Positions 1 through 5,619 of a stretch of DNA of 5,619 bases are shown here, in pieces (the first letter of the stretch is position 1; each line of letters begins with the position of its first letter). Source of the stretch: CAZXEU01 sp964639665 (GTDB lineage: Bacteria > Bacteroidota > Rhodothermia > Rhodothermales > Bin80); NCBI GenBank assembly GCA_964639665.1, contig CAZXEU010000139.1:1-5619 (forward strand), read 5' to 3'. Below the pieces are notes generated by a model. That model searched no databases, had not been told where the DNA came from, and saw only the letters and a program-made list of their open reading frames with translations. A program made the position numbers and the translations under genes.

Positions 1-678
1 ATCGACAATATCTTCCGCTTTACGCAGGCCGGCTCTGAAGTCTCGGCTCTGCTCGGGCGCATGCCCAGCGCGGTCGGTTACCAACCCACGCTTGCCACCG
101 AAATGGGTGAATTGCAGGAGCGCATCACCTCTACCAGGAACGGATCGATTACGTCGGTGCAGGCCATCTACGTGCCGGCTGACGATCTGACGGACCCCGC
201 GCCGGCCACGGCGTTTGCTCACCTCGATGCCACTACCGTCCTCTCGCGGCGCATTGCCTCGCTCGGACTGTATCCCGCCATTGACCCCCTGGATTCGAAT
301 TCCACCATCCTTGCTCCCCGCGTAGTGGGGGAAGACCACTACTCTGCGGCGCAGGAGGTCAAGCGCCTGTTGCAGCGCTACAAGGAATTGCAGGATATCA
401 TTGCCATCCTTGGCATTGACGAGCTCTCCGACGAGGACAAGCTCGTGGTGCAGCGGGCACGCCGCGCCGAGCGGTACATGAGCCAGCCTCTCTTTGTCGC
501 CGAGCAATTCACGGGTTTGAAAGGCAAGTACGTCAGGATTCAGGACACCATCCGCGGCTTCCGCATGATACTCTCGGGCGAGCTCGACCATCTGCCCGAG
601 GCTGCCTTCAGCTACAAGGGTGTCATTGAGGAGGTTATCGAGGACGGCGAAAGAATGATTGCCGAGGCCACAGACTAG
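1..678 (+). CDS. atpD: ATP synthase F1 subunit beta, C-terminal 225 residues (5' end outside window)
   Basis: This is the catalytic beta subunit of the F1Fo ATP synthase, which makes ATP from ADP and phosphate at the cytoplasmic face of the inner membrane. The reading frame is open from base 1, so the start, the Walker A loop and the N-terminal barrel lie upstream. The visible part begins in the Walker B region (IDNIFRFTQAGSEVSALLGR) and continues with PSAVGYQPTLATEMGELQER, the adenine-pocket region GLYPAIDPLDSNS, and the DELSEED lever as DELSDED (bases 418-438). It ends with the conserved C-terminal bundle (RAERYMSQPLFVAEQFTG, GELDHLPEAAF). The AEQFTGLKG and GELDHLPEAAF wording resembles Bacteroidota/Rhodothermota homologues. 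It stops with TAG four bases before atpC, the usual end of an atp operon. No frameshift or missing conserved residue is seen in the visible half. Confidence 0.98.
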   Translation: MDNIFRFTQAGSEVSALLGRMPSAVGYQPTLATEMGELQERITSTRNGSITSVQAIYVPADDLTDPAPATAFAHLDATTVLSRRIASLGLYPAIDPLDSNSTILAPRVVGEDHYSAAQEVKRLLQRYKELQDIIAILGIDELSDEDKLVVQRARRAERYMSQPLFVAEQFTGLKGKYVRIQDTIRGFRMILSGELDHLPEAAFSYKGVIEEVIEDGERMIAEATD

Positions 679-682
679 ATCC

Positions 683-1111
683 ATGGCCGGCACGCTCAAG
701 GTTGATATCGTTGCACCCGACAGGCGCGTATTTCAGAGCGAGGCGTCTCGCTTGCGCGTTCCGGGCGAGCGCGGATCCTTCGAGATCCTCTACAACCACG
801 CCCCTCTTATTGCGGCGATGGGAATCGGTCCCCTTGCGCTTACGCTGACCACGCGCGAGCAGCTCGCCTTCGCCACCAGCGGAGGTTTCGTTGAGGTCAT
901 AGGCAACGTTGTCACGGTGCTGGCCGAAACCGTCGAGCCCGCCACCGAAATCGATGTAGACAGGGCGCGTGCAGCCGAAGAGAGGGCTCGCCAGCGGCTC
1001 GCCGAGGCCGGGCCGGACCTCGACCGGGAGCGGGCCGAAAAAGCCCTTGAGCGCGCCCGAAACCGCACGCGCGTGGCCATGGGCCGTGTCGGCAGTCCGA
1101 GCACACCGTAG
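683..1111 (+). CDS. atpC: ATP synthase F1 subunit epsilon
   Basis: This 142-residue protein is the epsilon subunit of the rotor stalk, which joins gamma to the c-ring and in many bacteria can inhibit ATP hydrolysis. The N-terminal beta-sandwich shows the family hallmarks: LKVDIVAPDRRVF, then GSFEILYNHAPL at about residues 31-42, then GGFVEVIGNVVTVLAE at about 68-83. From about residue 90 a charged, Ala/Arg/Glu-rich segment (EIDVDRARAAEERARQRL onward) forms the two-helix C-terminal domain. The length matches full-length epsilon subunits of about 135-140 residues. I chose the ATG at 683 because the protein then begins directly with the conserved MAGTLKVDIV; a TTG at 659 would overlap atpD and add eight unconserved residues. 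No good Shine-Dalgarno lies upstream, so translation is probably coupled to atpD. It is the last gene of the atp cluster seen here. Confidence 0.95.
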   Translation: MAGTLKVDIVAPDRRVFQSEASRLRVPGERGSFEILYNHAPLIAAMGIGPLALTLTTREQLAFATSGGFVEVIGNVVTVLAETVEPATEIDVDRARAAEERARQRLAEAGPDLDRERAEKALERARNRTRVAMGRVGSPSTP

Positions 1112-1334
1112 GTCGTAGCGCCACGCGATGCGGGCCGTACAGCTTGCCCGGCTGCGCCCTGTGAAGCGCCGGTACCCCCCCCCCCGCGAACTGCGAAATG
1201 GCCGAAGACACTGGGTCGAGGGCCATTGCACGCCCCGGTGAACCTGCCGGGCGGACGGGATTTCCCGCGCACGCAAGTGCCGCAATGCGGTCGCAGTCTG
1301 TCGCCAACAACTAGACCCGAAAGTACTCCATCCA
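1112..1334. other. Intergenic region between atpC and the DUF3078 gene
   Basis: These 223 bases hold no convincing gene. Visible elements are the 11-C run at 1175-1185, a possible weak hairpin (CCCGG at 1234-1238 with CCGGG at 1247-1251, no T tract after it), a 12-bp perfect palindrome at 1256-1267 (CGGGATTTCCCG), and a tiny CCGC-AAT-GCGG hairpin at 1280-1290. I see neither a classical intrinsic terminator for the atp operon nor a clear Bacteroidota promoter (TTTG then TAnnTTTG) for the downstream gene. Some of these bases must act as leader or promoter if the downstream gene is transcribed separately. Confidence 0.6.
1175..1185. repeat. Homopolymer run of 11 cytosines
   Basis: The sequence reads GGTA, then eleven C in a row, then GCGAA. 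It lies 64 bases after the atpC stop and about 150 bases before the ATG of the DUF3078 gene, outside any credible coding frame. Mononucleotide runs this long are prone to slipped-strand length change in bacteria, and are also a common place for sequencing or assembly error. The window alone cannot separate these possibilities. Confidence 0.9.
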
Positions 1335-2219
1335 ATGACGACAACACGGAAACTACGCCCCGCAGTCCGCCTTCGGCCGCTCATCAGGCGTATGATGATA
1401 GGCACCGCACTGGCCCTGCTGTCCGCGACGGCGGCTTGGCCCCAGGACAGCGGATGGACGACAGAGGCCAGGGGATTGATCTCGTTTGTCCAGGCAGGAT
1501 TCCTCAACTGGCAGGAAGGCGGAACCAGCTCGTTTGCCCTGTCAACAGGGCTGAACGCGAAGGCCGAGCGCCAGATGCGTCCGCTCAACCAGGAACACAG
1601 CGTACGACTCGGGTTCGGCCTCGTAAAGCAGAATTCCCTGCCGGTCAGAAAGGCTGAGGACATTATCGACGTGCAGGGCGCGCTGGCGATGACGGGCGGT
1701 GGCATATTCGCGGTGATGAAGCCGACGCTGGCGACCAGGATTCGCTCCCAGTTCGCCTACGGGTATGACTACGATGCAGACAGTGCGGACCACGTGTCTG
1801 CGTTTCTGGCTCCCGGCTCGTTCCAGCAGTCTATTGGGCTCTCCTTCGGCATAAGGGGTAAGGTCAGGCAGCGGATAGGCGTCTCGGCCAAGGAGACCCT
1901 CGTTGTTCTGCGAGCACTGCGCGCTCGCTACAGGGTCGATCCCGACCGGGTCATGCGACTGGAGACTGGGCTGGAATCGTACACGGAATTCGAAGGCACC
2001 ATAGCAGAGAACGTGGAGCTGACCTCAAAGCTGCATCTGTTTGCCGCTGTTGGCCAACAAGGCAAGCCGGACGCGCTGCTTGAAACGTTGATTACCATGA
2101 AGATCAACCGGTGGCTACAGGTCAATTTCGAGCACGTGGCCCTGTATGACGCCGACGTGCTCCGCGTAATCCAGATGAAAGAGGTGCTATCCCTCGGGAT
2201 CGCCGTTCGCCTGCTATAG
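1335..2219 (+). CDS. DUF3078-like secreted / outer-membrane beta-strand protein
   Basis: This 294-residue protein has an N-terminal export signal: an Arg-rich n-region (residues 1-19), a hydrophobic core MMIGTALALLSATAAW at 20-35, and probable cleavage near Ala34 to Gln37. The mature part shows features I associate with the Bacteroidota DUF3078 family. These are FLNWQEGGTSSFALS at about 56-70 (the family's NW..GG.ns.a box), the KAEDIIDVQGAL segment at 106-117, and HVSAFLAPGSFQQSIGLSFG at about 153-172. Alternating polar and apolar residues, and an end in a strand-like LSLGIAVRLL, fit an outer-membrane beta-barrel. The biochemical role is unknown. ATG 1335 is the first start in the frame after the TGA at 1239-1241; ATG 1392 or 1395 would give a shorter but still plausible signal peptide. 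No ribosome-binding site is evident. The family call comes from remembered motifs, not a search. Confidence 0.8.
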   Translation: MTTTRKLRPAVRLRPLIRRMMIGTALALLSATAAWPQDSGWTTEARGLISFVQAGFLNWQEGGTSSFALSTGLNAKAERQMRPLNQEHSVRLGFGLVKQNSLPVRKAEDIIDVQGALAMTGGGIFAVMKPTLATRIRSQFAYGYDYDADSADHVSAFLAPGSFQQSIGLSFGIRGKVRQRIGVSAKETLVVLRALRARYRVDPDRVMRLETGLESYTEFEGTIAENVELTSKLHLFAAVGQQGKPDALLETLITMKINRWLQVNFEHVALYDADVLRVIQMKEVLSLGIAVRLL

Positions 2220-2260
2220 TCTGTGTTTCGTCGACAGGTAGCGATACCGGGTCGCGGGTC

Positions 2261-2287
2261 AAAGAGACAGGCGGGTACGCCGGCCTG
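2261..2287 (-). terminator. Candidate intrinsic terminator of the MFS gene
   Basis: On the minus strand, directly after the TAG of the transporter gene, bases 2287 down to 2268 read CAGGCCGGCGTACCCGCCTG. They can fold as a 5-bp CAGGC/GCCTG stem, extended by two G-C pairs around one bulged base. The next seven bases are TCTCTTT, a short imperfect U-rich tail. On the plus strand the same hairpin is followed by CTAAGTGC with no T tract, so it would serve the convergent DUF3078 gene poorly. The stem is GC-rich but short, so this is tentative. Confidence 0.4.
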
Positions 2288-3499
2288 CTAAGTGCGGGAA
2301 GCGCCTGGTTCCGGAACCATCCACCAGACTACGAGGGCGGCCGCCAAAAGGGCAATGCCACTGCCGACTGCATTGCCCATGAAGCCCAGCTTTGCATAGA
2401 CCACACCGGATAAAGCGCTGGCTACACCGAAGCCAAGCTGACCCACCGAATTGGCAAGACTGAACAGCGTTCCAAGCCGCGTGGGCGGCGCGACCGCAGT
2501 CATCAGCGCCTGCATCGGCGGCAGGCGCATGGCCACAAATACCATGGCGATGCCCATCACCGTGCCGGCCATGACCACGTCGCGAACCACTATAGGAAAC
2601 AGCACAGCCGTCGGCACAAGTAGCACATAAGAGGCGATGATGAGGGGTTTGCGACCAATTCGGTCTGAAATCTTGCCCGCTATGGGACTGGCCACCACGT
2701 TTGACAGTCCTCCGACAAGGAAGACGGTGGCTACCTGAGTTCCGGACAGGCCCACCGCCGCCTCCAGCCATATAGGCAAATACGTGAGGAAGACACCAAA
2801 GCTGAAAAAGACCAGGATATACAGGATTACGCAGCCCCTGGTGGCCCGTTCGCGAAGCAGGTCCAGGTAGACTTCAAGCACGCGGGGCAGCTTAAGCGGG
2901 TGGGAGTCCAGGCTCTCGCGAGGCTGCGGCAAGCCGAGGACTGCGGCCGCGCACACAAATACCATTACCGATCCGAACAGCACGAACGGCACGCGAAAAT
3001 CGAACTGGTCGGCCAGCACCGTACCCAGCGGAATGCCGAATACCTGCCCCGCGGCTACACTGCTCATGATCCATCCCATCGCCCGGCCACGGTCTTCGTA
3101 GGGAAAGTAGTCCCCGACGTAGGACACGGCAGCACCGGTAAGGACCCCTGCTGCCACTCCGGCGAGCGCCCGGGCACCGAGCACGGCCATGAAGTCTGCG
3201 GCAGGTCCGTGCAGGATGAGTGCCACTGCCATGGCACCGGAGCCGACGGATATGATTTTCCGCCTTCCGACCCGGTCGGAAACAGGGCCCGTCACCAGGG
3301 CAAACACCATCATGCATACCGCGTACGAAGTGCCCAGAAGGCCGAGCAGGGCATCGGAAACCTGGAACGCCTCGCTGATGCGGGGCAGGATCGGAAAAAT
3401 CATAACCAGCTGACTGCTGATGATGAAGACCATCAGCCAGAGCGTCAGCATGATGACCCACGTCTGCCCGCGGGTCCTTCTTAGTTCCGGGCCAGGCAT
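2288..3499 (-). CDS. MFS transporter, probable DHA1/AraJ-like exporter
   Basis: This 403-residue inner-membrane protein has about twelve hydrophobic segments in two halves of six, with a cytoplasmic linker near residues 191-220 (PQPRESLDSHPLKLPRVLEV). Motif A of the major facilitator superfamily is clear between TM2 and TM3 (GPVSDRVGRRK, about 71-81) and is repeated in the second half (GKISDRIGRKP, about 275-285). A PYEDRGRAMGW stretch (about 133-143) leads into TM5, where GQVFGIPLG (about 151-159) is a variant of the antiporter motif C. This pattern suits proton-driven export of a drug, sugar or metabolite, but the substrate cannot be read from sequence. I chose ATG 3499; TTG 3520 would add seven residues, but it lies inside the palindrome next to the candidate promoter. 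The gene is transcribed away from the methyltransferase and faces the DUF3078 gene. Confidence 0.93.
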   Translation of the reverse strand: MPGPELRRTRGQTWVIMLTLWLMVFIISSQLVMIFPILPRISEAFQVSDALLGLLGTSYAVCMMVFALVTGPVSDRVGRRKIISVGSGAMAVALILHGPAADFMAVLGARALAGVAAGVLTGAAVSYVGDYFPYEDRGRAMGWIMSSVAAGQVFGIPLGTVLADQFDFRVPFVLFGSVMVFVCAAAVLGLPQPRESLDSHPLKLPRVLEVYLDLLRERATRGCVILYILVFFSFGVFLTYLPIWLEAAVGLSGTQVATVFLVGGLSNVVASPIAGKISDRIGRKPLIIASYVLLVPTAVLFPIVVRDVVMAGTVMGIAMVFVAMRLPPMQALMTAVAPPTRLGTLFSLANSVGQLGFGVASALSGVVYAKLGFMGNAVGSGIALLAAALVVWWMVPEPGASRT

Positions 3500-3510
3500 T
3501 CTTGTCAGAA

Positions 3511-3528
3511 TTCGAACCAAGGTTCAAA
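3511..3528. promoter_or_regulatory. Imperfect 18-bp palindrome, candidate operator
   Basis: Bases 3511-3528 read TTCGAACCAAGGTTCAAA. Seven of eight base pairs match around a two-base AA centre; the exception is C3513 opposite A3526. The centre is too small for an RNA hairpin loop, so a DNA dyad bound by a dimeric regulator is more likely. It lies in the 71-base gap between the divergent transporter and methyltransferase genes and touches the candidate -7 box. Exporter genes are often controlled by TetR- or MarR-type repressors through such sites, but no regulator gene lies within this window. Confidence 0.35.
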
Positions 3529-3532
3529 ACTA
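3525..3532 (-). promoter_or_regulatory. Candidate Bacteroidota-type -7 box for the MFS gene
   Basis: Read on the minus strand, these bases are TAGTTTTG, a full match to the Bacteroidota primary-sigma -7 consensus TAnnTTTG. Transcription would begin a few bases downstream, around 3515-3520, giving a short leader before ATG 3499 and arguing against the TTG start at 3520. No clear -33 TTG is found at the expected distance upstream, so only half of the promoter is supported. Confidence 0.35.
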
Positions 3533-3570
3533 ATGCAACCGATGTCCTGTTGTGGTGCGGTAGCGGCGCC

Positions 3571-4371
3571 ATGAAGAAGTACCGGACACACAACCGGCAC
3601 TTGTGGGATCGCTGGGCCGAACTCCACCGGGACTCGGAGTACTACGATGTGGCCGGGTTCGTAAGGGGCAGCAGCGCGCTCAAGTCCCTTGAGCTCCGCG
3701 AAGTCGGGCCGGTTCACGGAAAGCGCCTGCTTCACCTCCAGTGCCATTTTGGACTGGACACCCTTTCATGGGTGAGGGAGGGTGCGCAGGCTACGGGCAT
3801 CGATTACAGCGAAACGGCAGTCCGAATGGCTACGGAGCTCGCCCGTCAGGTGGGACTCGATGCCACATTTGTTCACTCGGACGTGTATGACCTGCCGCGC
3901 AGCGTATCCAGCCCGTTTGATATAGCGTTTACATCCTATGGAATCTTGCCGTGGCTTCACGACCTTGATTCCTGGGCGGAAGTGATTGCCGGCCACCTCA
4001 AGCCCGGCGGACTGTTTTACATGGTGGAATTCCATCCTGTTACCTTCAGCCTGGACGACAAGGGCGAGCGCTTCCGATATCCTTATTTCCAGACGGATGC
4101 ACCGCTTATATTCGGGGCGGACGGCTCGTTCGCCGTTCACGATGCCACGCAAACGCACCACAGCTATGAATGGCCCCACAGTCTGGGCGAGGTCGTAACA
4201 GCGCTGATAGATGCGGGACTAATCATTGAGCATCTGCACGAATTCCCCTACAGCACGCATCCATTCCCCCCGTACCTGACTTGCGATGGCCCGGAACGCT
4301 ACATCTTGCCAGACAACTCCGGGTGCCTTCCGCTCATGTTCTCGGTCAAGGCTCGGAAACCCCTCAACTAA
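3571..4371 (+). CDS. Class I SAM-dependent methyltransferase
   Basis: This 266-residue cytoplasmic protein has a Rossmann-type methyltransferase core. Motif I is LLHLQCHFGLDTLSWVREGAQ (about 53-73), followed by the acidic end of strand 2, ATGIDYSETAV (about 74-84). Next come the adenine-side SDVYDLP (about 103-109), strand 4 FDIAFTSYGILPWLHDLDSW (about 116-135), and the post-core LKPGGLFYMVEFHP (about 143-156). The usual E/DxGxGxG is replaced by LQCHFG, a variant I know from a family of small-molecule-type methyltransferases with LHLQCHFG, so it does not mean loss of function. The substrate is unknown. ATG 3571 is preferred because homologues of this type start close to the NRHLWDRWAELH segment; an upstream TTG at 3502 would add 23 unconvincing residues and run through the palindrome. 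The stop is three bases before recJ, suggesting one transcript. Confidence 0.9.
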   Translation: MKKYRTHNRHLWDRWAELHRDSEYYDVAGFVRGSSALKSLELREVGPVHGKRLLHLQCHFGLDTLSWVREGAQATGIDYSETAVRMATELARQVGLDATFVHSDVYDLPRSVSSPFDIAFTSYGILPWLHDLDSWAEVIAGHLKPGGLFYMVEFHPVTFSLDDKGERFRYPYFQTDAPLIFGADGSFAVHDATQTHHSYEWPHSLGEVVTALIDAGLIIEHLHEFPYSTHPFPPYLTCDGPERYILPDNSGCLPLMFSVKARKPLN

Positions 4372-4374
4372 GGC

Positions 4375-5619
4375 ATGAACTGGATCCTTCGGGAAGTCGA
4401 CGACACTGCCGTCGTAAGTAACCTGCAAGAACAACTGCGCGATTTTCCGGAGCCGCTGGCCCGGGCATTGGCATTGCGCGGAATCAATTCCTTTGAGGCA
4501 GCGCGACACTATTTCCGTGCCTCACTTGCTGACCTCCACGATCCGTTTCTGATGAAAGGCATGGAAGATGCTGCGGCGCGCCTGCTCCGTGCAATCAGGG
4601 ACAAAGAATGTGTGCTCGTGCACGGCGACTACGATGCGGACGGGGTAGCGGCAACCGCCATTCTTGTCCGCTTTTTGCGCGCCCAGGGTGTGGACGCCCG
4701 CTATTTCATCCCCAGCCGGTTTGAGGACGGGTACGGGCTCAGTGCACGCGGCATAGAGCACGCGGCAGCTATGAACGCCAGCATAGTGGTTGCCGTTGAT
4801 TGCGGCATCAATGCACTGGAGGAGGCAGAGCTCGTTCGCCGGCGCAACATGGATCTGGTGATTTGCGACCACCACACGCCCGGCCCGTCTGAGCCGGAGG
4901 CAGCGGCAATTGTCAACCCCGGGCGGACAGCTTGCCCCTACCCGTGCAAGCACCTTGCCGCCGGGGGCGTTGTGTTCAAGCTTGTGCAGGCATTGCTAAT
5001 GGCACAATCGGAGCCGGCGGATCCAGGACATGAGTACCTGGACCTGGCCGCAATCGCTACCATGTGTGATGTCGTGCCTCTGGTGGGCGAAAACCGCATA
5101 CTGGTACGCGAAGGTCTTGCGGTGCTGCGCCGCGGCGGCCGGCCGGGACTGAGAGCATTGGCAGAGGTTGCCGGCTGCGATTTGTCCTATCTGGACAGCT
5201 CGGACATCGGCTACCGACTCGGCCCCCGCATCAACGCCGCAGGACGCATGGCAGCAGCCTCAGGTGCGGTCGATCTCCTGCTGTCCGAAGAGGACACTGC
5301 CGCAGCAAGCCTGGCGCAACGGCTCGACGAACTGAACAGCGAGCGGAGAAACCTGGGAGACCGCGTGCAGCGGGAGGCCATGTCCAAAGCAGAAAACCGC
5401 TGGCAGGCGGCACCGCAGCCAGCCATCGTATTGCACGACCCCGACTGGCATCAGGGGGTACTGGGTATTGCAGCAGGACGAGTCAAGGATCGATTCAACC
5501 GTCCAGTCATACTGCTTTCGACGACCCGTGGGGAGATTACCGGATCGGCACGGTCCGTTCCCGGCATCAACATCCGGTCCGCAATCGCCGCATGTGGCGA
5601 TCTGCTAACGCGCTTTGGC
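4375..5619 (+). CDS. recJ: Single-stranded-DNA-specific exonuclease RecJ, N-terminal 415 residues (3' end outside window)
   Basis: RecJ degrades single-stranded DNA 5' to 3' using Mn2+/Mg2+ and acts in RecF-type recombination, mismatch and base-excision repair. The frame is open from ATG 4375 to the last base, with no stop. It begins like the family (WILREVDD, LALRGINSFEAARHYF, DLHDPFLM). The DHH phosphoesterase domain shows HGDYDADGVAATAIL (83-97; Asp85, Asp87, Asp89), VAVDCGIN (139-146; Asp142), CDHHTPG (164-170; Asp165-His166-His167) and CDVVPLVGENR (231-241; Asp232). Then come GPRINAAGRM (283-292), WHQGVLGIAAGRVKDRFNRP (358-377) and GSARSVPGINI (390-400) of the DHHA1 part. All metal ligands that should be visible are present. 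Full RecJ is usually about 560-580 residues, so roughly the last quarter, with the OB-fold part, is missing. The ATG follows the methyltransferase stop by three bases with only AAGG nearby, so translational coupling is likely. Confidence 0.97.
   Translation, partial: MNWILREVDDTAVVSNLQEQLRDFPEPLARALALRGINSFEAARHYFRASLADLHDPFLMKGMEDAAARLLRAIRDKECVLVHGDYDADGVAATAILVRFLRAQGVDARYFIPSRFEDGYGLSARGIEHAAAMNASIVVAVDCGINALEEAELVRRRNMDLVICDHHTPGPSEPEAAAIVNPGRTACPYPCKHLAAGGVVFKLVQALLMAQSEPADPGHEYLDLAAIATMCDVVPLVGENRILVREGLAVLRRGGRPGLRALAEVAGCDLSYLDSSDIGYRLGPRINAAGRMAAASGAVDLLLSEEDTAAASLAQRLDELNSERRNLGDRVQREAMSKAENRWQAAPQPAIVLHDPDWHQGVLGIAAGRVKDRFNRPVILLSTTRGEITGSARSVPGINIRSAIAACGDLLTRFG

Noticed and set aside
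1234..1251. CCCGG/CCGGG hairpin as terminator of the atp operon
   Set aside because: The stem is only five pairs, lies more than 120 bases after atpC, and is followed by GCGGACGGG rather than a T tract.
1226..1657. A 143-codon plus-strand frame starting at TTG in the atpC-DUF3078 gap
   Set aside because: Most of it overlaps the DUF3078 gene in another frame, the product is Pro/Arg/Thr-rich and low in complexity, and it has no start signal or known motif.
635..1705. A 356-codon open frame on the minus strand across atpC, the gap and the start of the DUF3078 gene
   Set aside because: It lies antisense to two well-supported genes, its translation is Arg/Ser/Pro-rich with no recognisable domain, and long antisense frames are expected in high-GC DNA.
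3502..3570. TTG 3502 as the methyltransferase start
   Set aside because: It adds 23 residues unlike the family N-terminus and would put coding sequence through the palindrome; ATG 3571 is immediately before the conserved NRHLWDRW segment.
2892..3593. Long open frames on both strands inside the transporter gene (also 2900-3484 plus strand)
   Set aside because: They are frame shadows of the MFS gene, rich in His/Arg/Gly with no hydrophobic or domain pattern, while the MFS frame has clear motifs.
4522..5451. Several minus-strand open frames within the recJ region
   Set aside because: They are antisense to a plus-strand frame carrying all expected RecJ motifs and show no domain of their own.
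1..5619. Search for CRISPR arrays, tRNA/rRNA genes, insertion sequences, attachment sites and defence or toxin-antitoxin cassettes
   Set aside because: No repeated spacer pattern, tRNA-like fold, transposase motif or terminal repeats were seen; essentially the whole window is accounted for by six ordinary genes.

Overview
The window is a high-GC stretch of bacterial chromosome that most likely comes from the Bacteroidota/Rhodothermota side of the tree, for example a Rhodothermales-like lineage. The lineage is inferred from three things. The ATP synthase beta C-terminus has the wording typical of that group (AEQFTGLKG, GELDHLPEAAF). A DUF3078-type outer-membrane protein is present, and that family is largely confined to this group. 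No gene start has a convincing Shine-Dalgarno sequence, as is common there. All genes look intact except the two cut by the window edges.

Layout: (1) 1-1111, the 3' end of an ATP synthase (F1) operon: the C-terminal half of atpD, then atpC after 4 bases. (2) 1112-1334, a gap of about 220 bases with no gene, containing an uninterrupted run of 11 C. (3) 1335-2219, a secreted or outer-membrane DUF3078-like protein on the + strand. (4) 2220-2287, a short convergent gap with a candidate terminator serving the minus-strand gene. (5) 2288-3499, minus strand, a 12-TM MFS exporter of the DHA1/AraJ-like type. (6) 3500-3570, a 71-base divergent promoter region with an 18-bp imperfect palindrome and a candidate Bacteroidota -7 box. 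(7) 3571-4371, a class I SAM-dependent methyltransferase on the + strand. (8) 4375 to the window end, the first 415 residues of the single-strand exonuclease RecJ, 3 bases after the methyltransferase stop and probably co-transcribed with it.

The genes do not form one obvious pathway. The ATP synthase pair works in energy conservation. The DUF3078 protein is probably a cell-envelope beta-strand protein of unknown role. The exporter and the methyltransferase share a divergent control region, and RecJ is a DNA repair housekeeping enzyme. I see no mobile element, CRISPR array, RNA gene, toxin-antitoxin pair or defence cassette. I found no strong evidence for a new system; the points most worth a second look are the palindrome at 3511-3528 and the C run at 1175-1185.
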